Origin: Semisulcospira habei
Taxonomy: Eukaryota; Mollusca; Gastropoda; Semisulcospiridae
Reading direction: 5' to 3'
NCBI GenBank assembly: GCA_036245525.1
Contig: BTPG01000005.1
Coordinates: 213,645,875-213,709,874, forward strand
Length of the DNA stretch: 64,000 bases
Shown: positions 61,454 through 64,000 of the stretch, in pieces
Position numbering within the stretch: position 1 is the stretch's first letter
How the letters are laid out: the number at the start of each line of letters is the position of its first letter
Position numbers and translations under genes: made by a program
The notes under the pieces: model-generated
Told to the model about the DNA's origin: nothing
Databases searched by the model: none
What the model saw: the letters and a program-made list of their open reading frames with translations, nothing else

Positions 61454-62394
61454 ATGCCCTCTCTGCTTTAATGGAATTGTCGTGGTTTTCAAGCTAACTT
61501 TGAGGAATTACATCTTTTAGTCAAGTTCTATAACCCCTCAGTACTATCTCTTCAGGAGACTTACCTGAAGACTTCTGACACTGTATCCTTTAATGGTTTT
61601 AACGTTATACATAAAGGCTCTGATTCGGAGAGGCGCTCGGGTGGAGTGGCTCTTCTCATTAGTTGCCACATTTTATTTAGCCCTGTTAGCATCGACACCT
61701 GTCTTCAGGCTGTCGCAGCTCGGGTTACCTTGCAGAAGACCGTAACCATCTGCAGTATTTACCTGCCACCATCCCTTTGGGTCTGTAGTAATGATATTTT
61801 AACTTAGTAGATCAACTGCCCCCTCCCTTTCTTCTCATGCGGGATTTTAACGGTCACGCTCACCTTTGGGGTAGTGACCACTATGATGGCAGAGGTCAGA
61901 TGTTAGAAGATGTTTTTTCTCAACTTAACCTATGTGTCTTTAACGATGGCTTACCTCCTTACTCCAACTCAGATTCAGGATCTAGTTCTGTTCTAGACCT
62001 CACTGTGTGTAATCCTTCTCTCATGCTGGAGTTTGACTGGAAGGTTCACGACAACCTGTGTGGTAGTGACCACTTCCCAGTAGTCCTGTCATCGGTCAGC
62101 TGTCAGGAGGATTCACCGGTGGGGTGCTGGAATCTCAAAAAAGCTAACTGGCCTCTGTTCGCCTCCCTCTGTCAGTCTCGTCTTACAGAAGAGGTGGTCA
62201 TGTCAACTCAAGAACCTGTTTCTTGTTTTACTTCTATTTTGTTGGACGTAGCAGGTGAAACCATCCCTAGAACTTTCACATCACTCCCTCGGAAGCCAAG
62301 AGTACTATGGTTCAATGAAGAGTGCCGCAAGGACCTAAAAAATGCGCAAATCTGCTCAGAGACGTGCTTTTCGTTATCCGTCGCAAGTGAATAG
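61454..62394 (+). pseudogene. LINE H ORF2: APE endonuclease part
   Basis: ATG 61,454 is followed five codons later by TAA (61,469) just before WNCRGFQANFEELHLL. Then LSLQETYLKTSDTVSF, SERRSGGVALLIS, stops near 61,805, RDFNGHAHLWGSDHYDGRG (the usual GDFN is RDFN here), DNLCGSDHFPVVLSS (catalytic SDH retained), to 62,394. The nonsense codons and the changed GDFN make it inactive. Confidence 0.75.
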
Positions 62395-62699
62395 TTTAAC
62401 CTTTAAAAGATAGTGGGCGAAAGCCCGTTACATTTTTAAACGTGAACGCCATGCTTCCTGGAGCCGTTTCGTCTCATCTTTACTAGGACTCCGTCCCAAA
62501 AGTCTAACAGGCTGTTCGAAGAATTAAGGGCACGGGTGGCTTGGCTTCTGTCGGCCATCTTAGAGATGGTACCAGTTTGGTCACGGATAAAAAGGCTGTG
62601 GCCAATTTGCTTGCCTCCACCATTGTCCATAATTCTTCAACAGAGCATTATTCACCTTTCTTCCAGAGAGAGAGAGAAGGAGAAGCGAGAGTCTTGTAC

Positions 62700-64000
62700 T
62701 TGTGATTTTATATCGGATAACTCGGAAGACTATAATGCCCCTTTTACGTTTTTAAAATTGCAGCAAGCCATGCAGAAATGTACTGACTCTGCTGCTGGAT
62801 TAGATACCGTCCACTATCAGCTCCTAACACATCTGCCTGAGGATTCACTCCTTGTACTTCTCAAGGCCTTTAACCATATCTAGATAACCGGTCATTTTCC
62901 GACATCTTGGCGCCAGGCTGTGGTTGTGCCAATCCCTAAGCCGGGTAAGGATTCTTCCGACCCAAGCAACTACCAGCCAATAGCTTTGACATCATGTTTA
63001 TGTGAAACTATGGAACCCTTGGTCAACGCCCGACAGGTGTGGCATCTTCAGTCACAGGGTCTCATCGCAGTCCTCCAGTGCTGTTTCCAGCGCTTCCGTA
63101 GTAACCCCGGGGGGTTCTGCCCTAGGGGACCTTGGTGGGGTTGTCTACTTTTTAGTTCCTAGGGTCACATTGTCTAACCCCTGCAAGGTGGGTTCTACTC
63201 TTTTCGGGGTTTGTATTTCTGTCTTTCTGGTCCATTCATTTGTATTTTTCTTTTGAAATTCTCCCTCCTGTCTGCGTTTTTTGCAGTTTTTTCTTCCTTA
63301 GCGCAGAGAAGGCCTTTGTCGCTTGCGGGACGTAAAGCATTCTATACTCACTCACTCACTCGCTTCCGTAGTACAACTGACCATCTAGTCCGCTTTGAGT
63401 CTTTTCTCCGAGATGCTTTTCTCAACAAGCAGCATGTCTATGCAATTTTCTTTGATCTTGAAAAGGCATATGACACTACCTGGAAGTATGGTACAATGTC
63501 TGATTTATCGGACATGGTTTCAAGGGGTATCTACCCGTTTTTATTCACAATTTTTTGGTCAAACCGGTCGTTCCATGTCCGTGTGGTCTCCACCCTCTCC
63601 GACTCCTTTGAATAGGAGATGGGTGTCCCGCAGGGCAGCATTCTATCTCCTGTTTTACTCTGCTTTAAATAAATAACATTGTAAGGCCGTCAAGGATGAT
63701 TCTGAATGCTCTTTGTTTGTGGACGACTTTGCTTTGTGTGCACGAGGTCGAGGACTTGCGTCCAGGGGTGGTTGTCTATCAACGGATTCAGGTTCTTGCC
63801 CTCCAAGACAGTCTGTGTGCATTTTAATAACCAGACGAAATTTGTTCCAGAACCTAGCCTGAGCATTGCTGGAGTGCCAATTAAGGTGGCCAAAGAGGCA
63901 AAGTTTTTGGGGGTCATCTTTGACAAAAGATTGTCCTTCTGCAACCATGATAACTACCTTAGGACCTCTTGTCGGAAGGCACTCGACATTCTTCGAGTCG
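62700..64000 (+). pseudogene. LINE H ORF2: reverse transcriptase, interrupted by a SINE
   Basis: Blocks: CTDSAAGLDTVHYQLLTHLP, VVVPIPKPGKDSSDPSNYQP, LTSCLCETMEPLVNARQVWH; then the SINE at 63,104-63,360; then RSTTDHLVRFESFLRDAFLN, FFDLEKAYDTTWKYG (motif A), MGVPQGSILSPV (motif B), LFVDDF (catalytic) and AKFLGVIFDKRLSF. Frames change at several points (about 62,881, 63,613, 63,670). The pattern is that of Jockey-type RTs. Runs off the window. Confidence 0.78.
63104..63360 (+). mobile_element. Diverged SINE fragment with ACTC-repeat tail, inserted in LINE H
   Basis: 257 bp between 13-bp duplications CGCTTCCGTAGTA (63,091-63,103 and 63,361-63,373). The body matches the family at GGGTTCTGCCCTAGGGGACC and TGCGGGACGTAAAGCATTCT but is clearly diverged from the copies at 25,959 and 40,054. 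The tail is (ACTC)n rather than CAAT. No tRNA head. Confidence 0.85.

Larger units (their letters stand above)
59346..64000 (+). mobile_element. LINE H: Jockey-like two-ORF LINE, decayed, continues past the window
   Basis: A 5' UTR (about 59,346-60,020), a gag-like ORF1 with zinc knuckles, and ORF2 with APE endonuclease and RT, the Jockey/I-type layout. Both ORFs have stops and frameshifts. A SINE has inserted into the RT at 63,104-63,360. The element is not finished at base 64,000. Start coordinate approximate. Confidence 0.8.

Overview
This window looks like repeat-dense nuclear DNA from a marine invertebrate, most likely a mollusc. That is an inference from the repeat content: tRNA-head SINEs, APE-type LINEs of several families, Maverick/Polinton elements, long mini- and macro-satellites, and one symmetric phase-1 LDL-receptor class A exon. 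Nothing indicates a bacterium or a free virus. Most of the window is nested mobile DNA, and much of it can be put in order of insertion from target-site duplications (TSDs).

Layout. 1-917: LINE debris, including an internally deleted LINE. 920-22,990: a large decayed Maverick/Polinton (adintovirus-like endogenous element), copy 1: integrase (+), protein-primed DNA polymerase B (-), a small gene, packaging ATPase and major capsid protein (-), then two plus-strand genes with hydrophobic segments. It is broken by a foldback element, LINE A (itself broken by LINE B), LINE C, a solo-LTR-like element (carrying full-length LINE E) and LINE D. 23,000-26,570: microsatellites, tandem repeats and a SINE. 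26,573-30,532: Maverick copy 2, left end only: four small plus-strand genes, the gene beside integrase, integrase and part of polymerase B. 30,590-31,900: an inverted array of ~170-bp units. 32,100-32,560: a pogo/CENP-B-like transposase remnant. 33,400-39,115: a 35-bp minisatellite split by LINE F. 40,054-44,479: a SINE-LINE chimera. 45,254-48,180: a SINE split by an unusual 2.55-kb element with 459-bp direct repeats. 48,297-49,219: the only host-gene-like region: TATA box, signal peptide, 27-residue repeats and an LDLa exon. 49,365-58,440: minisatellite block (about 21-, 82-, 45- and 57-bp units), the 45-bp array lying inside a TTAA-flanked piggyBac-type MITE. 58,800-59,345: an unassigned degraded ORF. 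59,346-64,000: a Jockey-like LINE with gag and APE/RT reading frames and an inserted SINE; it runs off the window.

Function. The two Maverick copies are the same family in the same orientation. Together they show replication (POLB), integration (INT), packaging (ATPase) and capsid (MCP) functions, but every large gene carries stops, frameshifts or insertions, so neither copy can be autonomous. No adenain-type protease was recognised. The best candidate for a living transposon is LINE E (16,441-19,764), with an uninterrupted 1,012-codon ORF, intact catalytic motifs and a 12-bp TSD.
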